From NCBI RefSeq assembly GCF_019320115.1, contig NC_089595.1:110934461-110998460 (forward strand): a DNA stretch of 64,000 nt, given 5' to 3'. The position numbers and the translations under genes are program-made. The DNA is from Miscanthus floridulus. Its lineage: Eukaryota; Streptophyta; Magnoliopsida; Poales; Poaceae. The notes under the pieces are model-generated. The model was not told the origin of the DNA. It worked only from the letters and a program-made list of their open reading frames with translations, and made no database searches. The first letter of the stretch is position 1. Each line of letters begins with the position of its first letter. Below are positions 45,352 through 57,378 of this stretch, one piece after another.

Positions 45352-46530
45352 GTGGCTAGAAGAATTCTTGTGTATAGGGTGATTGTGTTGCTCATTCTAG
45401 CGCCTTGTCGAGCAAGAGGATCAGCTATTGCGGCTAGAAGAAATCTTGTGATACCACCTAAGTCTTCTCTCCATGCTCGTAAAACTGTTCTAGTGTTTGC
45501 AAGGGCTAAAATGTGTGGATACCTTCCCCTTGTTTGCTTCATCAAACGCCCGCTGGGAGAGCCATAGGCTTCTTTCCCGCAGTTCCCGATCACCAAGAAA
45601 CTAGTTATGCGTCTGCCAAGCGGGCGGCCCTTCCCCTTCTCCTGGTATAATTCCATTATTCGGCTGATGTAACCTGGTTCATGATGACCTTCAGCCTTGT
45701 GGGGGCCCAGACTCCCTTCAATCCAAAGAAGTTTTGGTGGGTTGATTTCTGGATAGTAGCAAGAGGCCTGCTGAGGAAGTTTTTAACGGGTCCGCATCAT
45801 CACGCTAGCGTCTTCATTGCCGGGAAGGTGCTACTTGGGATGTCTCCACCATCCCAGAGCACAGGGTCGACTTGGTCCAACCTTTGAGATCGTCTTCAAC
45901 ACCGACTCATCGCCAGCTTCCCAGTTATCCGAGGAGGCAGATTGACAATGACGATCTAATCGCTTCCATTAATCAGACTGATCAAAGTTCAACCAACTGG
46001 CTTTCCCTCGCGGAGTCGGCTCTGGCCATGATTCAAATCTGATCATCCTTCGAGGCCGATCTGAGGGAACGATTGGCCAGGGCTGAAGTCAGAATCGCAG
46101 GTAAGACAGCTACCGCAATCTCTTTTGCTTTTTCTTAACTTTGCCTTCGAGACCTTCTAATCAATCCTTTCTTTGAATTTTTTCAGATCTAACTGCTCAG
46201 TTGGAAAGCCTTCGATCAGCCGTAGATCATGCAGTGGGATTTGTCAATGCCAGGGGCACCGTTCCGGTAGTCCGCTTGCATGAAATTCCAAACCGCGTCA
46301 GGGAGGTTGCTCTCCATGGCGTTCGTCATGGTGCTGCCACAGCGTTGGCTACTGCACAAGCCCGCTCAGGTCACAATCTTTGGCTTCTTCCTCATGGTTT
46401 CCCGGATGCAGTGCCTCCCAAGGATCATGAGCGTTTGACTGAGGAATTCTTTAGTGCCGCCAACTCTGTAGCTTTCAATACTTCGGCCGATGATGTAGTG
46501 AGCAAATGTTTTCCGACCCATAGCTTGTAA
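45352..46530 (+). pseudogene. Antisense gene of the Tat element, with one intron
   Basis: It lies on the strand opposite gag-pol, between the pol stop and the 3' LTR. The best part is the last exon (46187-46530), reading LTAQLESLRSAVDHAVGFVN then RVREVALHGVRHGAATALAT and ending TAA-region at 46530. It joins in phase, across an 86-bp intron, with an upstream exon that reads ADLRERLARAEVRIA. Farther upstream, pieces such as FNPKKFWWVDFW (45710) and LVCFIKRPLGEP (45531) may belong to the same gene but lie in other frames, and stops at about 46040 and 45885 interrupt it. Antisense frames at this place are described in Tat elements (for example gene 23 of Grande). Function is unknown; a leucine- and alanine-rich helical protein is likely. 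Clearly broken in this copy. Confidence 0.65.
46101..46186 (+). other. Spliceosomal intron in the antisense gene
   Basis: 86 bp with donor CAG|GTAAGA and acceptor TTTTTTCAG|A, a T-rich 3' half and a phase-1 position. Removing it makes the two coding segments continuous. It would not splice in the gag-pol direction. Confidence 0.7.
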
Positions 46531-46736
46531 TAGGTGATTTTAGCAAACAATCCCTTCGTACGATTTTCCTTTGTCTCTTATTTCATATTATACATATCAC
46601 TTCATTCATGTTTGCTTTCCCCCTATAAGTTATACGCATTGTACCGGCTTCTGTTCCTTTGGGTTCATTTTTTGTACTAGAGGCGATACCTTTTTGATAT
46701 CGGCTATTAGATCTGTTGACCAAACAAATTAGCTAC

Positions 46737-49700
46737 TTAAGTGTTAATCCAAACGCTGGGATAATATTTCTTTAGATATTTCCCATTTATTACTCGGTCA
46801 AACTCTTCTTCTCCTCCTAGTGTCTCCAAAATATAAGCATTATCGGGCGCACAATGTTTGATCTGATACGGCCCTTCCCAATTGGGTGATCATTTGTCGA
46901 ACTTACTGTCCTTTGACCCGATCGGCAATTTCACTTTCCACACCAAATCTCCATAAAAATTGCTTATTCTTGACCCTTTTATTGTAATATTTTCCGACCC
47001 TCAGTTTATTGGTTTCAATATTTCAAGAGCGCGCAGCCGAAGGCAACTAAGTCTTCTAAGTCGTCAATCATAAGATTTTTATAGACTTTGGCTGTCAAAT
47101 CATTCTGTAACATAACATCGCTCGATCCGGTCTGAACTTTCCAAGAAGGACTGCGTTATGGCCATACACAAGCTCACAAGGTGATGTTTTAATTAATCCA
47201 TGATAGGCCATCCTATATGCCCTAGTGCCTCATAAGCATCGAATGCCACTTCCTGGGCTGTTCCTCAATTTTTTTCTTGATCAGCTTAATCATATTCTGA
47301 TTGGACGCCTCTGCCTAACCATTAGCCTGAGCATAGTAAGGAGATGAATTTAGCAGCTTGATCCCGATACTGGCAGCAAAATCTCCGAATTCCTCTGATG
47401 TGAACATGGTCCCTTGATCGGTCGTGATTGGTTTGAGGAATCCCAAAATGATACACAATATGCCCCTTCATAAAATCAACCATGTTTTTGAAGTTACCAT
47501 TTCTCAAGGGGACTGCTTCAACCTACTTGGTGAAGTAATTTGTTGCTACCAATATGAACTTATGTCCTTTCCTCGAGGGTGGAAAGATCTTTGCCAATTA
47601 AATCAATTCCCCCAACCTCGAAACGGCCATGGCTTGATTATTGGGTTCATGGCCGATGCAGGTGACTTCTGGATATTACCAAAACATTGACAATCTTTGC
47701 ATCCCTTGTAATATTCAAAACAATCTTCTAATATTGTTGGCCAGAAATATACAGTTTTGCGGATAATCCATTTCATCTTATAAGCCGATTGATGAGCTTC
47801 ACATATCCCTTCATCCACTTCGCCCATCAACACCTTAGCTCTTCTTGATTCGGGCATTTGAGTAAGGCCCGTCGATTGTTTGTAATACAGCTGATCATCC
47901 AGCAAAACATATTTAGTCGATTTATACCTTACCTTTCTGGTAACTTTTCATGATGGATCTCTAAGGTAGTCGACTATCTCAACTCTCTAGTCATTATCCA
48001 AGGTTTCATAGCTCAAGATTTCTTGAATTACTCGATAACCTGATGCACTTTGAGCCAAACGGTTAGCTTCTTGATTTTGTGCCCTCGGAATGTGCTGAAA
48101 TGAGACATGAGAAAACTCTTTGAGCAACCTCTGACACTTGTCATAATATCTCCTCAAAGTGTCTTCTTTGCACTCATATAGGCTGATCAACTGATTAATA
48201 ATCAATAATGAGTCTCCAAATATTTCAATTGCTTCAGCCTTTACCTCATGAAGAAGTTGAATCCCTCTCAAAATAGCCTCATATTCTGCTTGATTGTTGG
48301 TAACCATTGGCTCGGTTGGAAAGGCAAACTCAAAATTTGCCCCCTGAGGCAAAATAATAACAATACCAATGCCATCACCTTGCTTGCAAGATGATCCATC
48401 GAATAATAACGTCCAAGGTACCGACTCTACATAATTCATGCTTGGTTTACGATGCTGGTGACAAAATCGGCTATTACCTGCCCTTTGACTGCTTTAGCCG
48501 ATTCGTACCTCAAGTCAGTCAAACTCTGATAACATGAGAATCCATTTTCCCACTCTCCCATTTAGTATTGGCATTGATAACATGTGCTTGATTACGTCAG
48601 CCTTGGAAACAACCGTACATTCGGCCGATAATAAGTAATGCCTCAACTTGGTGCAAGAGAAATATAAGCACAAGCATAACTTTTCGGTGGGAGAATATCT
48701 TGTTTCTGGATCTAGAAGTCTCCTGCTTAGATAGAAAACCACTCGCTCCTTTCCTTCAAACTCTTGCATCAGGGCCATCCAATTGTTTTGTCATCGGCCA
48801 TATGTACAACTTGTAAGGCTTACCCTGCTGAGGAGGAACTAGCATGGGTGGACGCTTCATATACTTTTATCTCTTCAAACGCCTTCTATTGTATGTCACC
48901 CCATCTGAATTCTTGATCGTTCTTTAATTTCAACAAGGGAGAAAATGGAAGAATCCTTTCGACAAATTTGAAATAAACCTTCTGATGAAATTAATCTTGC
49001 CAAGCAAAGATTGCAACTCTGTCTTAGTAGTCGGGGGCACCGCATTGTCAATTGCTTTCATGCTCTTCTGACCGACCTCAATCCCTCTCTCATGGACCAT
49101 AAAACCCAAGAATTGCCCAGCTGATACCCCAAAGGCACACTTATTAGGATTCATCTTCAGACCATGTTTTCTCATGCATTCCAGAGTTTCCCACAAATCA
49201 GCTAGATGCTCTTTGTATCCTTTTGATTTTATCATCACATCATCAATGTAGATTTCAACAATCCTACCGATCAACTTATGAAAAATATAATTCATTGCCC
49301 TTTGATAAGTGGCACCAGCATTCTTCAGACCGAAGGTCATCACAACCCACTCGAACAAGCCGATTGCGGGGCACCTGAAAGTGGTCTTCGCTATGTCCTC
49401 TTCAGCCATGAAAATTTGGTTATACCCTGCATTCATGAAGCTAATAACCTTATGCCCGCTGCATCTACTAACATACGGCTATCGCATTGGATAACCATCC
49501 ATGGGTGTGGCTTTGTTCAGATCCCTAAAATCAATGCAAACCCTTAATTTTCCATTCTTCTTGTATACAGGGACAACATTCGATATCCACTCTGCATATC
49601 GCATGGCCGGATGAACTTCGCCTCCAGTAGCCTTTCAGTCTCTTTTTTAATATCATTAAGCACGTTTGGATTGAATTCCTTGGAGCTTGCTTGAATGGCC

Positions 49701-50010
49701 GATATCCAGGTTTGATTGGCAACCGATGCTCAACAATTGACCGGTCCAAACCAGGTATCTCATAGTATTCCCAAGCAAAGCAGTCTTTAAATTCTTTCAA
49801 TAAATTAATTAATTCCCGCTTATACTCTGGATCCAATTTAGCACTTACGTACGTCGGCCTAGGTCTGTCTCCAGAACCAATATCCACTTCTTCCAATTCA
49901 TCAGCCGACGTGAAGCCGTGTCCTAGTTTACCATCTGTACCATCTATTGGATTATCCATTAAAACAAATTTCAAAGCCGACTGCTTGGATCGGCTGTGGG
50001 CTTTCACCAT
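46737..50010 (-). pseudogene. Tat element pol pseudogene (RT, two RNase H, integrase)
   Basis: Read leftward from about 50010: the RT lead-in DGTDGKLGHGFTSADELEEV, then RT with MNAGYNQIFMAEEDIAKT, FGLKNAGATYQRAMN and active site YIDD (48930-49436). A partial retroviral RNase H follows (VVFYLSRRLLDPETRYSP, 48515-48778). Then comes a well-kept archaeal-type RNase H (LFDGSSCKQGDGIGIV, NNQAEYEAIL, FGDSLLIINQL; 47987-48439). Integrase zinc-region and core pieces follow (GICEAHQSAYKMKW, FWPTILEDCFEYYKGCKDC; 47603-47905). Frame changes near 47400 and several stops follow, and the C-terminus NGKYLKKYYPSVW ends at 46737. The sequence before 50010 lacks a recognisable protease, so a deletion between gag and RT is likely. 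Confidence 0.85.
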
Positions 50011-50099
50011 TGACTCTGAATTCTGATGGCAATAGAAAAACCATTTGAATATTAGCCGATGGTTGCTTTCTATCGGCTATTTGCTTGGTACGCCACACT

Positions 50100-52667
50100 T
50101 GAGTTTTACGATGGCTGAGCCTATTCTATCTCCTTATTCCTTAGGCGTTGCACTCTTCTCTTCTGGCTTCTGTTAAACCTCCGGGCACCATTGGCCTTCC
50201 TACCAAACATGTTCCCTCTGGTTGCTTCCTTCTTCATGATCAGCCCAGTCTTGGTCAACAACTCTTTTTCCTAGCTGATCATGAATACTTTTATTTTTTA
50301 AGCGCCGATCCATGTTATTATGATGATATGCATCCTGGGCATGGATAGACCGGCGATTGACTTGAGATTGCCTAAACTCCCAATATTGATTGCTGTATTC
50401 TAGACAGTTATGTCTGGTAGGCAATTTCAAACCTTCATTCCAATAGTATCTGAAGAAAGGACAATTCTAGTGTGATTTGGCTTGCTTCCTTTCATACCTC
50501 TCTTCTTCCAGTTGACGCTGGTATTCTTGATCCTCTAACCATCGCTGATAATCTTTTTCCTTCTGCCACTGCCACTTGTTTAACAGGATCTGAGATGTGA
50601 CTCGTGGCTTTATCGCTCCATCCTTTGATGTTTCCCCTGTTCATATTGGCTCCTCTACTGATTATGATGTTTCTAATCTCTCTATATTCATCAGCCGATA
50701 TTTGCATTTTGGGATCAACTATTCTAGCTTCTCTTGATTTGGCCGATGTTAGGACCTTAGTTTTTCCTTTGAATAGCCCAACATCAACCATATTTGATCT
50801 CCTGGGAAAGGATTATCATCCACCTTCATCTTCCGAGGTGTATCAAACTTGAGCCTCCCTTGCTGAATAGCCCTCTGTATATGCTGCCGGAAAATTCTGC
50901 ATTCATTGGTGGAATGAGAAGTAGCATTATGGAACTTGCAGAACTTCTTATTCTTCAACTATCAGGGGGCAACATAACATGATTGTTGGCAATTTGATCT
51001 GGCCCTTCTCAAGTAAGAAGTCAAAGAGCTTGTCCGATTTTGTGACATCAAAGTCATAGCTCTCCTCGACTCCTCTTCCCCAAGGATTTGGCACCATTAC
51101 TGTCTTCTTGCCCCAATTCCATTCAGCTGCAGCAACCTCCTCTTCTTCATCTTCATAGCCATCATCTGCTAAGTATGGATCGTAAGCTTCGGCTACGATG
51201 GTACTCTTCTAGAATCGGGTATCTCTGCGCATACTCTGAATTGGCTATTGAGCGCTGCTACTCGTTGAGTCAATTGACCTAAGTTGTCAAATTTTGTCCT
51301 AGCAGCTTTTCTTTCCACATTGGCAACATTCCTTGTACAGCTAAAGCAGCTAGCTGATCATTGGCCAAGTTCAATGAGAAGCACAAGTTTCTAGTCTCCC
51401 AGAATCTCTGAAGAAACTCACCGCCCGATTCATTAGTCCTCTGTCTCATGATTGTCAAATCGGTTATCTTCTTTTCTCCAGTCCTAGTGTAAAAATATGT
51501 ATGAAACTTTTTTCTAGGTCAGTCCAATTGGCAATGGAGTTGACTAGTAGTGATGAAAACCAAGTGAAGGCTGGCCCTGATAGGGATAAGGAGAAGAAAC
51601 GAACTCGATAGGCATCCTCAACTGATGCTGCGCCTAATTATGTAAGATACCGACTGACATGTTCTATTGTGCTCGTACTGTCTTGACCGGTGAACTAGTG
51701 AACTCTAGGAGCCTGTAATTTGTAGAAAAGTGACCAAATCATACCATTCTGGATATGGGCGTTTGTATGAAAAGGTCAGTCCCTTTGGCTTTAGACTAAA
51801 CTGATTCTTCATCATGTTGGTCACCTTCAGTAGCAACTCATTAGCTTGCAGATTTAGGTTTCTCGTACTTGCTGACCCATCTGTGGATTGAAATCCCTGC
51901 CTTGACATCCTGGATTTGGCATCATGTGGAGGGTGTTATAATTCGTGTCATAGTGATAGCCTTGTGAATCTCAATCTGTTGGGTCCTTTGCTGGCTCGCT
52001 GCTTAAGTCTCTGATTATAGACATAAGGATCTATATCTCTACGGATCCTTTGAATTAATGGTGCTATTTTTTGAGCCGACAATGGTATGTGGCCTGATGT
52101 GCCAAAATTGATCACCTGATTCTGACCCTGCCCCATCGGCTGTTGCACATGCTATATTAACGGTCCAGGATTATACTGTATTTGATTCGTAGTAGTACCT
52201 GGAGTTTTTTAGATGAACCTTGAAGTGTCTGATGTCACTATTACCAGCTGGTGCTACTTCTTGATGGCTGGTACTGACTTGATTAGTTCCTTGAGTTGAC
52301 GGATCTAGAATGTTGTAACAAGTCGATCCAACCTGACCAACTAGAATTCCATGAATCGCCTCTTTCATGGCATTGTGAAACACGTCAACGAAAGCTTAAT
52401 TGCGGCTTGATATGGCATCACGAATAGATTTGTCTATGGCTTCCGTAAAGAAACGCCTATCTTAAGCTTCGACTATATCTATCTGCCCATACAGTAGAAC
52501 TCTTGGTAGTGGAAATTTCTGAATAATTGTGTTGTCACGTGTTTTGGTGTAGGACAACAAACACTTCTTTGAAATTCTTCTGTAGCTTTGTTGATGGTAT
52601 CCTTATCTTCATCACGTAGGTCTTCATAATGTACTATAAGGATGTTGTCATTGTTGTGAGCTGCCAT
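50100..52667 (-). pseudogene. Tat element gag pseudogene
   Basis: ATG at 52667 (minus strand) opens MAAHNNDNILIVHYEDLRD. Recognisable later parts are AMKEAIHGILVGQVGSTCYN (52171-52383), the YVYNQRLKQR region (51948-52148), the FSYKRPYPEWYDLV region (51705-51908), the zinc-finger-like segment KFCKFHNATSHSTNECRIF (50749-50958) and QISADEYREIRNII (50492-50791). The order and motifs fit Tat Gag. Many stops and shifts separate the pieces. Gag seems to end near 50110, where the frame jumps toward the RT lead-in. Confidence 0.75.
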
Positions 52668-52705
52668 GATAATTGTGGTGTCCCACCGAGCATGCCAGAA
52701 ATGTA

Positions 52706-53713
52706 TGTCGACACAGAATTTTCGTCTCCATGCCGAGGACACACGTAGAAAGCCAGAAGGGTCCGCTCGATGGAGCAGATCCACCTAGCTTCAGCGCAAG
52801 GTGGTTGATCATGCATAATCCTCACGAGATGTGCCAGTCAATTTGACCCTGTAATTAACAAGGAGAGAAAGCTCATCAGTAATTAAGGGCGGAACGTACC
52901 GGTGTTGCCAGACAGTCCTGAATGTATGGCTCTAAGAGCCGATATGAGAGGAGATCACTAAATAGTCGATTCCAATATTTAAGAATAAATTGATTAAAGC
53001 TCATGGGGTCGTATAAGAAGAATCGGTTATCATTCAGGATAAATATTATTTAAGTAAATATTAATCAATGGCAATAAGATATCAATGATGATCGGTTTAT
53101 ACTAAGCCAATGATTACAAGTAACCGAACTCATTTCTATATAAAGAGACAATTCAACACCACTTAACCATTTAATAAAGAAAATCTAATGAACATGTTAG
53201 ATCTCATCCATTGCCATGACCAGTGGGGCATGAGGCAGAATCATACAGGCCGTAGAACAACAATAGACTCGATGACCCTAACTCATTACTAATATCAGTG
53301 GGGCATGAGGCAGAATCATGTAGGCCATAATACAATAATAAGATCATGGGGCTAACATATCTTTCAACTTATCTTTACTTCAATGATCTCGTAATGTAAA
53401 TTGTTCGTGAAAGCGCTCGATATCAGCTAAATAGCCGATTTAGGCATAGCGCACAGTTAAGGTCATGCCTTCTTAGGAACGGGTCTACCAGCTAACGATC
53501 CGCACTCCATGGTGCCAACAGTGGGGTGAGAGGTAGATCCCACTAGCCATGATGATGGGCTGTGGAACGGTTTTCATTAACTAATAGATCTACTCAAGAT
53601 CGGACATGCCTTAACCACATGCCATGCACGATTATGATTGACGCAAAACAGCCTATAAAACATAACTCATCGCTTAAGATGTAGATTAGATCAATTTTAA
53701 ATTAGCAAACAAT
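52706..53713 (-). repeat. 5' LTR of Tat element, truncated at the duplication junction
   Basis: It starts (internal edge) TGTCGACACAGAATTTTCG and follows 43223-44237 to TTAGCAAACAAT. It stops at 53713, where Sirevirus sequence begins. About 785 bp of the LTR is therefore missing. Next to the internal edge, the element-strand sequence TTTCTGGCATGCTCGGTGGG may be a decayed PBS. Confidence 0.85.
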
Positions 53714-54455
53714 ACCCGCGCCCAAGTCGCCACCGCATCGTTGCGCCGCCGCCTCCTCGCGCCTCACCTCGCGCCCGCGCCGCCGTGCCCTAGCCCGAGC
53801 CACCGTCGCAGCCCAGCCGCGCGACACCTACTCCGGTCAGCCTGCGCCCGCGCCTCCGTGCGCCTGCCTAGCCACGCCGTCGTGCCTTCGCCTAGCCGCG
53901 CCTCCTCGCTCGGCCCCCGCTCGCCTGTCGCGCTCCAGCCGAGCCACCGCGCCAGCTCGCCTCTGCTGCACCTCGCCGGTCACCTCGCGCCCAAGCTCGC
54001 TGCCCAATCGTTGCCCAGGGCTATCCTCCCATTGATTGGTATGGCAATCTTTGTATTTCAATCTTAATCTCAAATTGTGACCTAGATCAAATTCTAATCG
54101 CACTGATTCCCCATTGCATTCAGGGCGTTTGACCTAACCCTAGCCCGGTTCCGAGAATCCCCCGCGTGACATCTCATCTCTTCTCGGTTCGCTGATCGTC
54201 AGGTAGAAAGCCATTCGATTCAATTTCGCATCTCCATTGCTTTCTCTGCTAGGGTTTCGCATCTATTAGCAATATGGTATTTATTTGTATATCCATCTAT
54301 TCTATCGTGCAGCGAGTCAGTTCCGTTGTGTTTCGTCTGGCAGTTGGCAGTCAACTCGGAGCCAAGCTCGCGAGTAAGGATCGAGGCCAAGCCTCGAAAG
54401 CGGCAGTTTGACAGTTGATCTTCTTCAGCGACAGTTCACCATCTTGTCAGCTCAG
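53714..54455 (+). other. Copy 2 of the GC-rich ORF3 leader
   Basis: Identical to 35601-36342. The palindromic array that precedes it in copy 1 (35209-35494) lies outside the duplicated block, so copy 2 lacks it. Confidence 0.85.
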
Positions 54456-56924
54456 ATGGCTCGCACCAAGAATGTTGGTGGTGGCCCAGGCGATGATGAT
54501 CGGAGACCCCCGCCTCGTTAGCCAGCCGGATCCAAAGGCAAGTCAACCAAGCAGCTGACATCCAAGAAGCGCAAGTACCCTGACACCGAGACAGCGAGAG
54601 CAGCAGCTGTTGCAGAGGCCGCAGAGCGTGCCGAGAGAGGTGGTACCCGCAGCGGAGTTGTCATTGCAGATCAGCCAGTTTCACCCGCAGTTAGAGCTGC
54701 GATTGAGGAGGCTGAGCGTTGTCATGGTAGTCTAGCTGGGACTGCCACGTTGGCAGGACGACGGGTTGCCATTGAGGAGGGTCCGTCAGCACAGCAGCAG
54801 CTCCCACTAGCAGAGCCTCAGCCAGCCTAGGAGACTCAGGAGAGTCAGGAGACCGAGCCGGCACCTCAGCTACGTCGCTCGAGTCGTACCAGTGCTGCAG
54901 TTCCACCGAGGCCAGTTACACGGCGCAGGGGTTCACGTCCTCCACCCAGACCTCAGGGTCCGCCTCCAGTGGTTCACCTCGACTTGAGGGCCGCTACAGC
55001 CAGGTAGGTTCAGCAGCTGCGGTTTGTTGAGTTTGAGGTATGGTTTCCTCCGAGGAGGGATGAGAGAGCAGCTGAGGGGTTCTACACGCCACTGCATGAG
55101 GATTTCTACAATGCATATCTTAACAGTGGGGCAGTGTTCAGATCACAGAGGGTCTGTCAGATAGAGTCCATTGTGGCAGCAGCCGGAGAGGGCATTCGGC
55201 AACACTTGTCATATTTGCCAGGACTGTCAGATCTGATTGGACGGACAGGGATATATGTACCTTCTTGGGTCCGTTAGTTTTATGCCTCGCTCTACATCGA
55301 TCCTCATCACAGATTCATTCACTTTGCTTTCAACGGCAAAGACCACAGAGTGACCAGTGGCAGAGCCAGGGAGATACTGAGACTACAGGAGCAGCCTGTA
55401 AAGATGCATGAGGTTTGCTATGGTCAGCAGGGGCCTCCCAGGCGTCCTCATGGAGGGCAAGTGCCCCCTACAGACTTAGTGCGGCATTGCTTCAAGGAGC
55501 CGTTTGGAGAGGGGTCGAGCAGGAACCCCAGTGACTTGACTCCTACAGCGAGGATACTAGAGGCCATCATCAGGAGGACACTGCTTCCCAGGTTGGGATA
55601 CAAGGAAGGTCTGACTCGCTTACAGCTCTGGCTTCTCAATGCCATCATGCAGATGACAGTGTTTGACATCTGGGATCTCCTTCTTTCTGAGATGGAGGAT
55701 ACTATAGCTAAGGGATTCAAGGGTCGCAGGCAGCTTCCCTATGCTCACTGGATCACGTTCCTCATTCGCAGAGTTGTGATGGATAAGCCCCCTAGCATGA
55801 TGGATGAGTATACAGGTGCCACTACAGAGTTCAGAGCTTACAACCTGTCACAGAGGATCAGACACGCCACTCCTCAGGCACCCAGTCAGCCTAGCCATCG
55901 CCCCGACGTGCCAGAGTCTGCAGCTCAGTAGGACGAGATCATCAGAGGGATTGCAGCCACTGAGGAGGAGGAGCTAGAGGCACAGCAGGAAGTGAGTGAG
56001 TACAGTGACAGCTCTGACGACGACTACCAGCCTATACCTCAGATGCCTCCACGCAGACACGATGCAGAGGCAGGTAGCTCCAGTTCTGCTCCACCTGCTC
56101 CATAGACAGACCCCGCTCTCATTGCTATTCTTGAGCGGATGCAGCAGGATCAGACACGACAGGCACAGGAGACAGCTACAAACTTCGCTCAGTTTTAGGC
56201 TCGTCAGGACGAGTTTCAGCGGCAGCAGCAGCTCCTTCAGCACCAGCAGTTACTTATGCAGCAGCAGCTCATGGGATTCATGCAGCATGTAGTGACAGCC
56301 ATTGGGATCCCACTGCCACAGACTTCGCCTCAGCTTGCACAGCCTCCTACCACTTCGACGACTCCAGCAGTACAGCCCATCGGGCTTCAGAGTCAGGGAC
56401 AGCCTCCAGTTCAGTTTACTTCACCTCCTATACAGGTGTCCCAGTGGTTAGCTTCACCTGGTGTAGCCCCGCAGTTCACTCCTTACCACACGGGATTCTC
56501 ACCAGAGCAGACTTCCTCGCTATACGTGCCTAAGACGTCAGTTTCCAGGAGTCTTGGAGCATCCTTCAGCGAGTTGACCAGCATGCCTACTCCGCCACAC
56601 ATGCATACTGCCGGTCCATCTATAGCAGCTCCTGCTATCATGACTACTCAGAGGCTCCCTTCGTCTGTCGCCTCGTCAGATCCTACGACAGACATACTTG
56701 CAGCTTCACAGGCAGCACCAGCCCCAGCTCAGACCCAGACCGTATCAGCGACTCTTCCTGCTTCAGAGGGTCAGTCAGTTCAGAGCTCAGGGTCAGATGA
56801 TGATGCTGCCCAGTTCCATCTTGCTCCACGCACTTCAGCGCCCGACTCATCCGCTGCAGCACCGCCGACCGACCCTTAGGTTTTGGTGTTTGACGCCAAA
56901 GGGGGAGAGGGTTTGAGTATGTAG
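54456..56924 (+). pseudogene. Copy 2 of Sirevirus ORF3 with the same eight TAGs
   Basis: Identical to 36343-38811. Internal ambers are at 54519, 54828, 55005, 55275, 55929, 56103, 56196 and 56877. Shared stops show that the mutations preceded the duplication or that the copy is an artefact. Confidence 0.8.
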
Positions 56925-57244
56925 ACTCAGGGGGAGCGAGCTTTAGGGGGAGCTAGTTATCTAGTATTAGCTTATTATATTCATTTGGAGTTTTATTTGT
57001 GTGATACACTATTACTCATGCATTCGTGTGTTTACTTTCATGCATACTATTATATATATATATGTGATAGTGCTATCTATGTGGCTGTGATATTTGACAT
57101 GTGTGACTTCAACTTTGCTTTATCTATATGTCATATCACATGTGTTATGCTCATTTGCTTTTGCTTCCGCGCTTATACTTCGAAGCAAATGAGCTTTGTT
57201 ATTTGTACTCATGCTTAATTCATATCCTTTGAGTACATTGTGTT

Positions 57245-57377
57245 GGCTTGGGTCATATAAGCTTGACTAACTCTTTTGTTCTTACTGACAAAAGCTTATA
57301 TGAACCAAGCCCGTCAAAAACCTCACTCCATAATATACTCGAGGTGGTATTGTCATCAATCACCAAAAAGGGGGAGA
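57245..57377 (+). other. Copy 2 of stem-loop and polypurine tract
   Basis: The inverted repeat is at 57245-57264 and 57292-57311, and the polypurine tract is at 57365-57377, as in copy 1. Confidence 0.8.
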
Positions 57378-57378
57378 T

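Larger units (their letters stand above)
43223..53713 (-). mobile_element. Decayed Tat-lineage Ty3/gypsy element, minus strand
   Basis: Read leftward: truncated 5' LTR (52706-53713), gag, pol, an antisense frame, polypurine tract and 3' LTR (43223-45015). A second, archaeal-type RNase H after the retroviral-type one, and an extra antisense gene between pol and the 3' LTR, are marks of the Tat lineage (Retand, Grande, RIRE2 relatives). The element disrupts the WRKY fragment. Its 5' LTR is cut at 53713 by the duplication junction, so the target duplication cannot be checked. Gag and pol carry many stops and shifts. Confidence 0.82.

Noticed and set aside
45264..45656. 130-codon minus-strand frame near the Tat 3' LTR
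   Set aside because: It overlaps the antisense gene, has no recognised domain and lies outside the gag-pol order.
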